Positions 34,554 through 46,210 of a DNA stretch of 64,000 bases are shown one piece after another. Position 1 is the stretch's first letter, and each line of letters opens with the position of its first letter. Position numbers and translations under genes: made by a program. The notes under the pieces were generated by a model. That model made no database searches, was not told the DNA's origin, and saw nothing but the letters and a program-made list of their open reading frames with translations. The stretch is from Myxococcales bacterium (GTDB lineage Bacteria; Myxococcota_A; Polyangia; Polyangiales; Polyangiaceae), in assembly GCA_016720545.1 (NCBI GenBank), contig JADKKK010000034.1:411939-475938 (forward strand), read 5' to 3'.

Positions 34554-36638
34554 ATGCCGCCCCGCGCCCTCCTGCGCCCGCTCCTCCTTGGCGCGTCGGT
34601 CACCGCCGCCCTCACGCTCCTCGCCGCGAGCCGAGCTCGCGCGTTCTGCGGCTTCTACGTGGCCGGCGCCGACGCGAAGCTCGTCGCCGACGCGACCCAG
34701 GTCGTCTTGATGCGCGAGGGCACGAAGACCGTGCTCTCGATGCAGAACGACTACAAGGGTCCGCCCGAGCGGTTCGCGCTCGTCATCCCCGTGCCGGTGG
34801 TCCTCACGAAGGAGAGCGTGAAGGTGCTGCCTCGCGAGGTGTTCGACAAGGTCGACCGCCTCGGGGCGCCTCGCCTCGTCGAGTACTGGGAGCAGGACCC
34901 CTGCCCGCAGGCCTTGGGCCTCTCGGGCATCGGCGAGGGTGGTGGCGGCGCGGGCACCGGCATTGGGCTCGGGGCGGTCGGCGGGAGAGGCGACGTGGCC
35001 CGCGATCTCGGCGTGCGCGTCGAGGCGAAGTTCGGCGTCGGCGAGTACGAGGTGGTGATCCTCTCGGCGCGCGACGCCGCGGGCCTCGACACCTGGCTGA
35101 AGCAGGAGAAGTACGCCATCCCGAGCGGCGCCGAGCCCTTCTTCCGCCCGTACGTCGCCAGCGGCATGAAGTTCTTCGTCGCGAAGGTCGACCCCGCGAA
35201 GGTCCGCTTCGAGGGCGGCCGGGCCACGCTCTCGCCGCTCCGCTTTCACTACGACAGCGCCACGTTCAGCTTGCCCGTGCGCCTCGGCCTCATCAACTCG
35301 TCGGGCAAGCAAGACCTCATCGTGAACGTGCTCGCGCGCCACCAGCGCTTCGAGGTCGCGAACTACCCGAACGCCACCATCCCCACGAACCTCGACGTGT
35401 CCGACGCGACGCGCGGCCGGTTCGGTGAGTTCTACGCAGCCCTCTTCGACGACACCGTCGCGAAGACACCGAGGGCGGTCGTCACGGAGTACGCGTGGGA
35501 CGCCGGCACCTGCGATCCATGCCCCGGGCCCACGCTCGACGGAAACGATCTCGCCACCCTCGGCGCCGACGTGCTCCCGGACGGGACGAACGGGCTGCGC
35601 CCTGCAGGCGCGTCCGCGGTCTCCTCGGGGCCGCGCCCCAACGTCCGCGGCGAAACCCCGACGAACACGGGCGGTCTGCCACCACCGGTCGTGGACCGCG
35701 TGGTACGGCAGGGGTTCGGTCGGTTCCGCGCTTGCTACGCGCGTGGGCTCGAGGCCAGCCCGAAGGGCGCGGGGCGGGTCTCGACGCGCATCACGATCGA
35801 CGCCAGCGGCGCGGTCTCGAAGGCGGAAGACGCGGGCACCACGCTCGCCGGCGGTCTCTCCGACTCCGTGCGCGCGTGCATCCAACGGAGCTTCGCTGCG
35901 CTGCAGTTCCCCGACCCCAGCGGCGGCCGCGCGGTGACGCTCACCTACGCGCTCGTGCTGACCCCTGGCGATCCTGGGCCGCCCTCGCCTAGCTCCCTGG
36001 GCGGCGTGGGCGGGCTCGGCGGATTCGCGCGACAGGCGAGCACGCCGTACGTGCTCACGCGCATGCACCTGCGTTACGACGCCACCTCGCTGGGGGACGA
36101 CCTCGTGTTCCGCGCGGCGCCCGCCATCGCCGGCGGACGGGAGAGCCGCGGCAGCGGACCCGACGGCGGCCTCGAACAGGGCGCGATGCCCGCCTCGACC
36201 AACAACTTCCAAGGCCGGTACGCCATCCGCCACTCGTGGGCGGGTCCGATCGCGTGCAAGGAGCCGCGGCGCGGCGTGTGGGGGCCCCGCCCCGCCTCCG
36301 ACACGACCGGTGCGGCGCCCTCGACCCCGCGGGTGGCCCAGAAGACCGCGTTCGCCACGCGCGGGGCGAGCCTCGCCGTGTTCCTGCCAGGCGGGCCGCC
36401 GGTGGTCCCAGGCGCGGCGGACAGCGCGAACCTCGACGCAGCCACGGCCCCCAGCGCGAGCGCGCCACCTCCGCCCGCGGGCGCCCCACCAAAGGAGGCC
36501 CCGCCCAAGAAGGGGTGCTCGATCGCCGGAGTCCCGCCGCGAGGGCTCCCACTCGAGCCCATCGCGGGCGCGACGATCATCGCGGCCGCGCTCGGGTTCG
36601 CCGCGAGGCGCCGAGCCCGCTCGCAAGAGAAGATCTGA
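34554..36638 (+). CDS. DUF2330 protein with inserted AgmX/PglI-type domain and MYXO-CTERM-like tail
   Basis: A 694-residue secreted protein with a signal peptide (about 1-25, cut near ARAF). DUF2330 spans about 25-300 (CGFYVAGADAKLVADATQVV, then IPVPVVLTKESVKVLPREVF) and resumes after about 480 (PYVLTRMHLRYDATSLGDDL and RYAIRHSW). Between them lies a domain of about 100 residues (375-470) with FRACYARGLEASPKGAGRV, ITIDASGAVSKAE and ALQFPDPSGG, the C-terminal AgmX/PglI pattern. The end (GCSIAG, then a hydrophobic stretch and RRRAR) fits a MYXO-CTERM sorting signal. I infer a surface-anchored protein of unknown function. Confidence 0.85.
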   Translation: MPPRALLRPLLLGASVTAALTLLAASRARAFCGFYVAGADAKLVADATQVVLMREGTKTVLSMQNDYKGPPERFALVIPVPVVLTKESVKVLPREVFDKVDRLGAPRLVEYWEQDPCPQALGLSGIGEGGGGAGTGIGLGAVGGRGDVARDLGVRVEAKFGVGEYEVVILSARDAAGLDTWLKQEKYAIPSGAEPFFRPYVASGMKFFVAKVDPAKVRFEGGRATLSPLRFHYDSATFSLPVRLGLINSSGKQDLIVNVLARHQRFEVANYPNATIPTNLDVSDATRGRFGEFYAALFDDTVAKTPRAVVTEYAWDAGTCDPCPGPTLDGNDLATLGADVLPDGTNGLRPAGASAVSSGPRPNVRGETPTNTGGLPPPVVDRVVRQGFGRFRACYARGLEASPKGAGRVSTRITIDASGAVSKAEDAGTTLAGGLSDSVRACIQRSFAALQFPDPSGGRAVTLTYALVLTPGDPGPPSPSSLGGVGGLGGFARQASTPYVLTRMHLRYDATSLGDDLVFRAAPAIAGGRESRGSGPDGGLEQGAMPASTNNFQGRYAIRHSWAGPIACKEPRRGVWGPRPASDTTGAAPSTPRVAQKTAFATRGASLAVFLPGGPPVVPGAADSANLDAATAPSASAPPPPAGAPPKEAPPKKGCSIAGVPPRGLPLEPIAGATIIAAALGFAARRRARSQEKI

Positions 36639-36666
36639 TCTGTTTATCCGTCGAGCCCGGACGCGG

Positions 36667-36969
36667 TCACGGCTGGAGGAGCGCCTCCGCCCAGGCCGGC
36701 GGCAGGGTGCTCTGCGGGATCTCGAGCACGCGCACGATTTCACGGAGCCGCACCTTCTCGCGCTCGGAGATCTCGCTGTCGGCCACGGTGACCCGCCAGG
36801 TGAGCTGCACGAAGTCGGCGATGACGTCCTTCACCTCGTCGGGGGTGAGCTCGCCCGAAGAGAGGAACGCGCGGACCTCCTCGGCCTCGGCGTCGTTGAC
36901 CACGCCGTCGGAGAACACCCGCGCGAGCATCCCCTTGAAGCGGCGCTTGGATACGGCTTTGTCGAGCAT
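36667..36969 (-). CDS. TerB-like small helical protein
   Basis: A 100-residue cytoplasmic protein, all helical. Two related units are visible: FSDGVVNDAEAEEVRAFL near residue 19 and VADSEISEREKVRLREIV near 63, each an acidic loop followed by a helix, as in TerB-fold proteins. TerB domains bind metal ions in stress proteins, but many small relatives have no known role. It is convergent with the DUF2330 gene (28-base gap) and divergent from the amidase gene. Confidence 0.55.
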   Translation of the reverse strand: MLDKAVSKRRFKGMLARVFSDGVVNDAEAEEVRAFLSSGELTPDEVKDVIADFVQLTWRVTVADSEISEREKVRLREIVRVLEIPQSTLPPAWAEALLQP

Positions 36970-37086
36970 CCTTCACTGATACCCCCGGGCGCGACGACCG
37001 ACTCGAAAAAATCGACGCTGGCAACGGGCGCGACCGTCGGCCCGCTGGGCTCGCGCAGGCGGACGGCGCCGTGGTAACGACCCGGC

Positions 37087-38484
37087 ATGGACGTCGCCGA
37101 CTCGCCCGCCCTCGAACTCGTCGACCTGCTCCGAAAGCGCGAGGTCTCGAGCGAGGAGCTCGTGTCCATGTATCTTGCACGCATCGAGCGCAAGAACCCC
37201 GCGATCGCAGCCTTCGTCGCGGTGTTCCGCGAAGAGGCGCTCCGCGACGCGAAGGAGAAGGACCGCGCGCTCGCGCGGAGCGGCCGGGCGACCCTCCCGC
37301 CGTTCTTCGGCGTGCCCACCGCGGTGAAGGACCTGAACCTCGTGGCGCGGCAGCGGGCGCGCTTCGGCTCGCGGGGCGCGCGCGTCACCTGGTCCCCCCT
37401 CGACGACCGCATGACGAGCCGCCTCCGCGCGGGCGGCTTCGTGTTCCTCGGGAAGCTCGCCACCTCCGAGTACGGCGTGATGCCGATCACCGAGCCGGAC
37501 ATCCACCCTCCCACCGCGAACCCGTGGAACACCTCGCACAGCGCAGGCGGCTCGAGCGGGGGCTCGGGCGCGGCCGTGGCGGCGGGGCTCGTGCCCATCG
37601 CCCAGGGCAGCGACGGCGCGGGCTCCGTGCGCATCCCGGCCGCGTTCAACCACCTCTACGGCTTGAAGCCCTCGCGCGGGCGCGTGCGCAACGCCTTCGG
37701 GTTCCCCGACGAGACCCTGCTCTACACCGACGGCCCGCTCGCCCACACGGTGCTCGACGCGGCCGCCATGCTCGACGTGATGGCCGGTGTCACGGTGGGC
37801 AAGCCCCACTGGGCGCCGCCCCCTCCGCGCCCGTTCCAAGAGCTCGCCATGGAGGCGCCGCGACGGCTCCACGTGCGGTTCTCGGTGCAGAGCGACGTAG
37901 CCGAGGTCACCCCGGCCGCGCGCGAGCACGTCCTGCGCGTCGCGAAGCTGCTCGAGCGGCTCGGGCACGAGGTCACGGAGCTCCCGGACACCCCGGGGCT
38001 CACGCTCGAGAGCTTCCTGCCGCTGTGGCAGAAGCTCACGTCCGACGCGCCGCTCGTGCGGTGGAGCGACACGCAGCCCGTCACACGCTGGATCGCCGAG
38101 CCCGGACGTCACCACGACAAGGCCGAAATCGAGCTGCTGCGCCTGGAGCTCGAGCGCAAGCTGTTCGCGTGGCAAGGCGAGGCCGACATCGTGCTCACCC
38201 CCACAGTGGCCGGCCCCGCACCCAAGCTCGGCCTCGCGCGCACCGACGAGCCGCCCGCGCGGATTTTCGCGAAGGCGGCGGAGCTCGGCGCGTTCACCGC
38301 GGCGGCGAACATCACGGGCCAGCCCGCCGCGTCCGTGCCCGTAGGTCTCACCGACGACGGGCTCCCCCTCGGCGTGCAGCTGATCGGCCGCCGCTACGCG
38401 GATGGGACCGTGCTCGCGCTCTCCAAGGTGCTCGAGGAAGAGCTCCCCTGGCGCGACCGCCGCGCGCCGCTCGCGCGGTCTTAG
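37087..38484 (+). CDS. Amidase signature family enzyme
   Basis: A 465-residue amidase with the Ser-cis-Ser-Lys catalytic set: lysine in PTAVKDLN (about residue 81), the glycine-serine-rich AGGSSGGSGAAVAAG (about 156) and the nucleophile region GSDGAGSVRIPAA (about 178). Hydrolyses an amide or ester; the family includes GatA, but no gatB or gatC is nearby, so a stand-alone amidase is more likely. Convergent with lon (22-base gap). Confidence 0.9.
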   Translation: MDVADSPALELVDLLRKREVSSEELVSMYLARIERKNPAIAAFVAVFREEALRDAKEKDRALARSGRATLPPFFGVPTAVKDLNLVARQRARFGSRGARVTWSPLDDRMTSRLRAGGFVFLGKLATSEYGVMPITEPDIHPPTANPWNTSHSAGGSSGGSGAAVAAGLVPIAQGSDGAGSVRIPAAFNHLYGLKPSRGRVRNAFGFPDETLLYTDGPLAHTVLDAAAMLDVMAGVTVGKPHWAPPPPRPFQELAMEAPRRLHVRFSVQSDVAEVTPAAREHVLRVAKLLERLGHEVTELPDTPGLTLESFLPLWQKLTSDAPLVRWSDTQPVTRWIAEPGRHHDKAEIELLRLELERKLFAWQGEADIVLTPTVAGPAPKLGLARTDEPPARIFAKAAELGAFTAAANITGQPAASVPVGLTDDGLPLGVQLIGRRYADGTVLALSKVLEEELPWRDRRAPLARS

Positions 38485-38506
38485 GCTCTCGTCCCCTCGA
38501 GCGTGG

Positions 38507-41002
<2,496 letters not shown>

Positions 41003-41143
41003 CCCCTCCGGTTTATCCCGGCTCGGGAGAAAACCCAAGCTCGCGACGCGGCGCTCGGCCCGGCTTCACGGCGAGACGCGGAACAGCTGGCCCGAGGTCA
41101 TGACCACGACGAGCGCGCCGCCGGGGCCGGCAGGATCCCTTGG

Positions 41144-41713
41144 CTAACCGGGCGTGATCGCTGCGTGCACACGCATTTCAGCGCGGGCAGCGTCAAGGGC
41201 AGGCGCGGGCTCGCCCTGGGAGAGCTCACGGAGCACGCCGAGCGCGGCGGGGAGGCGCCCGGCCCCGAGGCGCGCGGCGAGGCGGTCCTGCGCGCGCTTC
41301 CAGTGGGGGAAGGCCTGCCGGAAGAGGAGCTGCCCCTTGGACGTGAGGGCGACCCCGCGCTGCCTGCGATCCCCGAGCGGCGTGAGCTCCACGAGGCCCC
41401 GCCGCGTGAGGACCGCGAGGTTGCGCGAGAGGGCTGAAGGCTCCACGAGCAGCTCTTCGGCGAGCTCCACCATCGACGGCGGCGGCTCGCCGCGCCTGCG
41501 CCCGGCGAGCACGCAGAGCACCGCGTACTGCGTGGCACGGAGGCCGACGTGGGCCAGCTCGGCGTCGAACAGCTGCGTGACGACCCGCGCCGCGCGCCGG
41601 GCGTGGTAGCACGCACACGACGCCACCTCGCGGTAGTCGGGGCCCGAGCTCGGCGGCGGGGGTGAGGCCGCGAGGGAGCCCGTCGCGTCAGGCGAGCTCG
41701 GCTTCCTTGGCAT
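41144..41713 (-). CDS. MarR-family transcriptional regulator
   Basis: About 189 residues. A winged-helix domain (about 60-150) with LRATQYAVLCVLA, then the recognition region ELLVEPSALSRNLAVLTRRGLVEL, and the wing DRRQRGVALTSKG. The start may be ATG 41713 or GTG 41734; both overlap the clpX end. Two cysteines (ASCACYH) before the DNA-binding domain could be a redox or metal switch. It is inserted between clpX and lon on the same strand and so may control protease expression, which is inference only. Confidence 0.88.
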   Translation of the reverse strand: MPRKPSSPDATGSLAASPPPPSSGPDYREVASCACYHARRAARVVTQLFDAELAHVGLRATQYAVLCVLAGRRRGEPPPSMVELAEELLVEPSALSRNLAVLTRRGLVELTPLGDRRQRGVALTSKGQLLFRQAFPHWKRAQDRLAARLGAGRLPAALGVLRELSQGEPAPALDAARAEMRVHAAITPG

Positions 41714-42992
41714 AGACGATGAGCGGCGCGTCACCCTTGGTGATCACCTCTTCGTTGATGACGACCTCCTTGATGCCGTTCGAGCGGCTGGGGATGTCGT
41801 ACATGATGTCCAGCATCGCGCCCTCGAGGATGGCGCGCAGACCACGCGCGCCCGCGTTCCGGGCGAGGGCCTCTTTCGCGACCGCCGTGAGCGCCTGCTT
41901 GGTGAACTTCAGCTTCACGCCGTCCATCTCGAAGAGCTTCTGGAACTGCTTGACGAGCGAGTTCTTCGGCTTGGTGAGGATGTCGACGAGGGTGTCCTCG
42001 GTGAGCTCGTGAAGCGTCGCCATGACCGGCAGACGGCCGATGAACTCGGGAATGAGTCCAAACTTGAGGAGATCTTCCGGCTGCGCCTTGGCGAAGAGGT
42101 CGCCGAGCTTGAAGTCCTTCTTGCTCTTCACGTCGGCGCCGAAGCCGAGGTTCTGCTGACCTATGCGGCGCTGGACGATCTGGTCGAGGCCCACGAAGGC
42201 GCCGCCGCAAATGAAGAGAATGTTCGTGGTGTCGACCTGGAGGAAGTCCTGCTGGGGGTGCTTGCGCCCGCCCTTCGGCGGCACGTTGGCCACCGTGCCT
42301 TCGATGATCTTCAGCAGCGCCTGCTGCACGCCTTCCCCCGACACGTCGCGGGTGATGGAGGGGTTGTCGCTCTTGCGCGAGATCTTGTCGATCTCGTCGA
42401 TGTAGACGATGCCGCGCTGCGCGCGATCGATGTCCTGGTCGGCGTTCTGCACGAGCTGGACGATGATGTTCTCGACGTCCTCGCCTACGTATCCGGCCTC
42501 GGTCAGCGTGGTCGCGTCCGCGATGGCGAACGGCACGCTGAGGATACGCGCGAGGGTCTGCGCGAGGAGCGTCTTGCCCGAGCCGGTGGGGCCGAGGAGC
42601 AAGATGTTGCTCTTCGACAGCTCGACCTCGTCGGACGAGACCTTCGACTCGATGCGCTTGTAGTGGTTGTGCACCGCGACAGAGAGGACCTTCTTCGCGC
42701 GGTCCTGCCCGATGACGTACTCGTCGAGGATGACCTTGATCTCCGCCGGCTTCGGGATGGGCGCGGAGCCGGCGTGCGGCTCGTCCTTCTCGACCTCTTC
42801 GGCGATGATGTCGTTGCACAAGCCGATACACTCGTCACAGATGTAGACGGTGGGGCCGGCGATGAGCTTCTTCACTTCCTTCTGCGATTTCCCGCAAAAA
42901 GAGCAGTTGAGGTTGCCGCTGTGGTGGTCGTCGCGCCTGCGCTCCAAGGCCTGCTTCTCCGCGTGAATCGATCGGGTAGACCTACGGACCAT
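41688..42992 (-). CDS. clpX: ClpX, ATPase subunit of ClpXP protease
   Basis: About 434 residues from ATG 42992. The N-terminal zinc-binding domain has CSFCGKSQKEVKKL and YICDECIGLC (four cysteines). The AAA module has Walker A GPTGSGKT, the pore loop TEAGYVGEDVE, Walker B VYIDEIDK, and an RKHPQQ loop matching the ClpX RKH motif. C-terminal small domain complete. It unfolds tagged proteins for ClpP, whose gene is not in the window. Followed by the overlapping MarR gene and then lon. Confidence 0.97.
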   Translation of the reverse strand: MVRRSTRSIHAEKQALERRRDDHHSGNLNCSFCGKSQKEVKKLIAGPTVYICDECIGLCNDIIAEEVEKDEPHAGSAPIPKPAEIKVILDEYVIGQDRAKKVLSVAVHNHYKRIESKVSSDEVELSKSNILLLGPTGSGKTLLAQTLARILSVPFAIADATTLTEAGYVGEDVENIIVQLVQNADQDIDRAQRGIVYIDEIDKISRKSDNPSITRDVSGEGVQQALLKIIEGTVANVPPKGGRKHPQQDFLQVDTTNILFICGGAFVGLDQIVQRRIGQQNLGFGADVKSKKDFKLGDLFAKAQPEDLLKFGLIPEFIGRLPVMATLHELTEDTLVDILTKPKNSLVKQFQKLFEMDGVKLKFTKQALTAVAKEALARNAGARGLRAILEGAMLDIMYDIPSRSNGIKEVVINEEVITKGDAPLIVYAKEAELA

Positions 42993-43083
42993 AGGCTTCG
43001 GGCGCGCGAACGGCAAGCTTCCGGGGGTACGCCAGAGCCTTTTGCGCGCGGCAAGCTCGAACTTGGTGCCGTCGGGCGCCGAG

Positions 43084-44478
43084 CTACCTCGCGGGGCTAC
43101 CGCACGCGAGGTTCGGGTCGCTGTCGAGCGCCGCCAGGAAGCCCCGCCATAGCGCGAGGAGCACCCTCCGCCCCATGAAGAAGCTGCCCTCGTCGGTGAA
43201 GTGGATGATGTCCGCCTGCGCCCATTTCTTCTGACGAAACGCGACGATCGAGCGATCGCCCCCCATGGCGGCGTGGAAGTCCCAGAACGCGGCGCCGTGC
43301 TCGCGCGCGATGTCGTGGAGCTGCTCGGCCACCTTGTGGATTCGGGGATCCGTCTTGCGCCCCTTGTTGCCGAGCGTGATGTCGGGCGGCGAAAAGAACA
43401 GAAGCGGCACCTCGGGCGTGGCGAGGCGGTGGTGGCGAATGACGCGGCCCATCCACTCGTGGTGCTTCTCGAGCGCGTACATGTTCGTGCCCACGAGGAA
43501 CATCACGAGATCAAAGTCGCGGTGCGCGAGCATCGCGCGGTTCACCTGCGTGTCGAGCCGAGCGAGCGCCCACGCGTTGAGCGAGCCGACGCCGAGCGAG
43601 TCGACGGTCACGCTGTTCGGCGCGTCGCGCCCGAGCGTGGCGCCGAGGAGCCTCACGGTCCCCTTCGCGACGTACGTCACCTTGTGCGGCGCGTCCTCCA
43701 CCGTGAGCTCGTCGTAGCCGAGCTCGGTCTCGCTCGAGCGCGTCGACACCTCCTTCACGCCCTTGCCGTCGACGCGGATCTCGAACGGCCCGCCGCCGGG
43801 GCGCTTCAGGAAGTACACCCCGAAGTGGCTCGCGGTCTTGCCGATGGGTGCGTCGGGATCGGCGGCCGTTCCCACCCAGGTCTGGGCGCCGGGAGACACC
43901 GCCTCGACGGCGATGCCGGAGAAGCCCATTTGGTTGTCCGGCGCGGGCGCGGTGGTGGTCGCGTAGAACTTCCACATGTTCTCGTACGACGCGTGGACCA
44001 CGTCGTGGTGTCGGTACCACCCCCACGGCTTCCCGAGGGCGACGAACCCGTGCCCAGCGTCGCCGTAGCGCGCCTGAAACGCGCGGCGCAGCAGGCCCGT
44101 GAGGCCGTCGAGCGTCAGGTTCGAGTCCCCATACACCGCGATGCGCAGCGCGCGCCTCGATCGGCCCCGCGCGACCTCAGCCCACCGCCGATAGAACCGC
44201 GCGAGGTTCTTGGCGGGGTCGTCGATGGTGGGGAGCTCGGGGGCGTCGGCGTCGATCGCCAGCCAGGCCTCGTCCCGGGACACCGGGGGGCAGTCGGAGG
44301 CCGCCTTGGGCTCGGGCGCGGCGTCTCGCTCCTCGCCAATCGGCTGGGCCGATCCCGGGGCGGCATCGACGCTGCTGGGGCTCGCCTCGGACGCGTGGGA
44401 GCAGCCCGTCAGCGCCGCCGCCGCGAACGCAGCGAACGCGGCGAAGCGCACGTGAGGAGGAGGACTCGGAGGCGGCAC
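43084..44478 (-). CDS. SGNH/GDSL-type hydrolase lipoprotein
   Basis: A 464-residue predicted lipoprotein (lipobox LTGC, Cys about residue 26; the GTG at 44478 could also be replaced by an in-frame GTG nine codons later). The SGNH hydrolase fold has block I AVYGDSNLT (nucleophile Ser about 121), a GTN block VGTNMYAL (about 318) and the catalytic Asp-His in DIIHFTDEG (about 430). Long insert at about 180-290. Such enzymes are often acetyl-esterases acting on polysaccharide; the nearby glycosyltransferases support this. The exact substrate is not known. Confidence 0.85.
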   Translation of the reverse strand: MPPPSPPPHVRFAAFAAFAAAALTGCSHASEASPSSVDAAPGSAQPIGEERDAAPEPKAASDCPPVSRDEAWLAIDADAPELPTIDDPAKNLARFYRRWAEVARGRSRRALRIAVYGDSNLTLDGLTGLLRRAFQARYGDAGHGFVALGKPWGWYRHHDVVHASYENMWKFYATTTAPAPDNQMGFSGIAVEAVSPGAQTWVGTAADPDAPIGKTASHFGVYFLKRPGGGPFEIRVDGKGVKEVSTRSSETELGYDELTVEDAPHKVTYVAKGTVRLLGATLGRDAPNSVTVDSLGVGSLNAWALARLDTQVNRAMLAHRDFDLVMFLVGTNMYALEKHHEWMGRVIRHHRLATPEVPLLFFSPPDITLGNKGRKTDPRIHKVAEQLHDIAREHGAAFWDFHAAMGGDRSIVAFRQKKWAQADIIHFTDEGSFFMGRRVLLALWRGFLAALDSDPNLACGSPAR

Positions 44479-44539
44479 GTCGCGAACGTTAGCGCGCGGG
44501 CCCGGCCGTGAGCCACTTCGCGGCGACGTGACGCGCCGC

Positions 44540-46210
44540 TCAGCGCCCGATCTGCGGGTGCATGCGCCCGCGGCGGGTCTTCTCGGGCGCAGGGCGAATG
44601 TGGCCTGCCAGGTACACGCCCGCGTTGATCGTGGCCCACGAGCGGAAGTGCTGGAAGGTCGTGAGCCACTGCATGGGCAGCGGGCGCCGCACGCTAGGCC
44701 GGAGACCGCAAGCGCCCGCGTGATCTTGCGCCGAGCGGAACGTGTCGGCGAGGCGCTCCTGCACGGCGAGCGGAGAGCACCGCTCGCGCGACAGCTTGCT
44801 CGCCATCGTGCCGAGGCGCGCGCGCCCCTCCGGATCGGCGAGGATGCGCAGCACGGCGCGACCGAAGGCGGCGTCGGCCTGGGCCTCGGACTGCGTGCCC
44901 GAGCCGGGGGCGAGGAGCACGCCGTTCACGCCGTCGCGGATCTGCGAGCTGACGCCCATGCCGTCGGCGTAGGCCACAGTGGGCGTCCCGCACCACAAGG
45001 CCTCGCCCATCACGTTCCCGTAGGTCTCGCTGAGCGACGCGTGGACGAAGACGTCGGCGTAGCCGTAGTAGTCGACCATCCGCGTGAAGGGCACCTCACC
45101 CGGGAAGAACACCCGCGCCTCGACGCCCTCTTCACTCGCCACGCGCTGGTAGTAGCTTCGCTCAGGGCCGTCGCCCAGCATGGTGAGCGTGGCGTGGGGG
45201 TCCTTCGGCGCGACGTGCCGAGCGAAGATGCGAATGACGCGATCTTGCGCCTTCTCGCGCGTGTGCCGACCGGCGCAGAGCAACCGCGCGCCGTCGAAAT
45301 GGGGCGTCTCCCCGAGGAACGCCTGGTACGGGTCCTCGCCGAGCGGCTTGTCGAAGATCTCGGGCTGCACGGCCCGGGGAACGACGTGGATGGGCGCGGT
45401 GACGCCACGCTCGCGCCAGTAGCTGCGCAGGCCCTCGCTCAGCACGATGAGGCCGTCGGAGTCGTTATAGACCTTCGCGAAGAGGCGCTCGTAGGGGCGC
45501 TTCAACGTGACCTCGAGGCCGGCGTGGATGGCGGGCACCTTGGAGAGGCGCTCGGGGAGGAGCACCTCGTACGCGGCGGCGAGGTGCGTGGTGTTCACGC
45601 ACAAGAGCGGGATGCCCCGCATCTTCCGGAGCCACACGCCGAATTCCATGAGCAGCGTGGTGGTCTGCGCGAAGACGATGTCGAAGTCGAAGCGGGCGAT
45701 CTTGTACACCCACGACTCGAGAGGCATCGGGATGTAGACCCCAGGGTAGGTCTTGAGGGGTAGGCTCGGCAGCTCGATGGTGCCCGGGGCCAGATCCTCG
45801 GGGGTGGCATCCGGATCATGGGGGCCAATGACGGTCACCTCATGGCCGCACCGGGTGAGCTCCTGGTAGAGAAAACGGGTCTGGAAAGCGGCGCCGTTGG
45901 CGTAAGGTATACGCGTGAAATCACTGAGAATAGCGACACGCAGTGGGCGCCCTTGGCGCGCGGCGAGCGCCGCGAACGGCGCCACCCGGCTGAGATCGAG
46001 CCCGTGCCCTGAGGCGACGTGCTCGGCGGAGAACCCGGAGCGCGCGGCGCGCCTGGAGCCGAGGACGTCGGGCGCGGAGCGGTCTCGCGCTTCACGCGAA
46101 GTGCCGTCATTTCCAGCGCGGCGGGGGCCGATGCTCGTCACGGAGGGACCGTGAAGGTCCTGGACGTCACCGAGTTCTATTCCGAGAGGGGAGGCGGTGT
46201 TCGAAGCCAT
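44540..46210 (-). CDS. Glycosyltransferase family 4, GT-B fold
   Basis: Up to 556 residues. The catalytic region begins at VAILSDFTRIPYANGAAFQTRFLY (about residue 93), with GRHTREKAQDRVIRIFARH, GDGPERSYY and ASLSETYGNVMGEAL (E-x7-E-type) in the C-terminal domain. The first 75-90 residues are Arg/Gly-rich without a clear domain; a GTG at 45985 (76 codons in) would remove the 60-base overlap with the divergent glycosyltransferase gene at 46151. The true start is therefore uncertain and neither has a clear ribosome site. Confidence 0.85.
   Translation of the reverse strand: MASNTASPLGIELGDVQDLHGPSVTSIGPRRAGNDGTSREARDRSAPDVLGSRRAARSGFSAEHVASGHGLDLSRVAPFAALAARQGRPLRVAILSDFTRIPYANGAAFQTRFLYQELTRCGHEVTVIGPHDPDATPEDLAPGTIELPSLPLKTYPGVYIPMPLESWVYKIARFDFDIVFAQTTTLLMEFGVWLRKMRGIPLLCVNTTHLAAAYEVLLPERLSKVPAIHAGLEVTLKRPYERLFAKVYNDSDGLIVLSEGLRSYWRERGVTAPIHVVPRAVQPEIFDKPLGEDPYQAFLGETPHFDGARLLCAGRHTREKAQDRVIRIFARHVAPKDPHATLTMLGDGPERSYYQRVASEEGVEARVFFPGEVPFTRMVDYYGYADVFVHASLSETYGNVMGEALWCGTPTVAYADGMGVSSQIRDGVNGVLLAPGSGTQSEAQADAAFGRAVLRILADPEGRARLGTMASKLSRERCSPLAVQERLADTFRSAQDHAGACGLRPSVRRPLPMQWLTTFQHFRSWATINAGVYLAGHIRPAPEKTRRGRMHPQIGR
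46142..46147 (+). promoter_or_regulatory. GGAGGG ribosome site for the divergent glycosyltransferase
   Basis: Lies four bases before the GTG at 46151 and favours that start over an in-frame upstream ATG at 46019. Confidence 0.6.

Noticed and set aside
43084..44478. Head-to-tail operon of SGNH hydrolase with clpX
   Set aside because: Same strand but 91 bases apart with no functional link; a separate promoter is just as likely.
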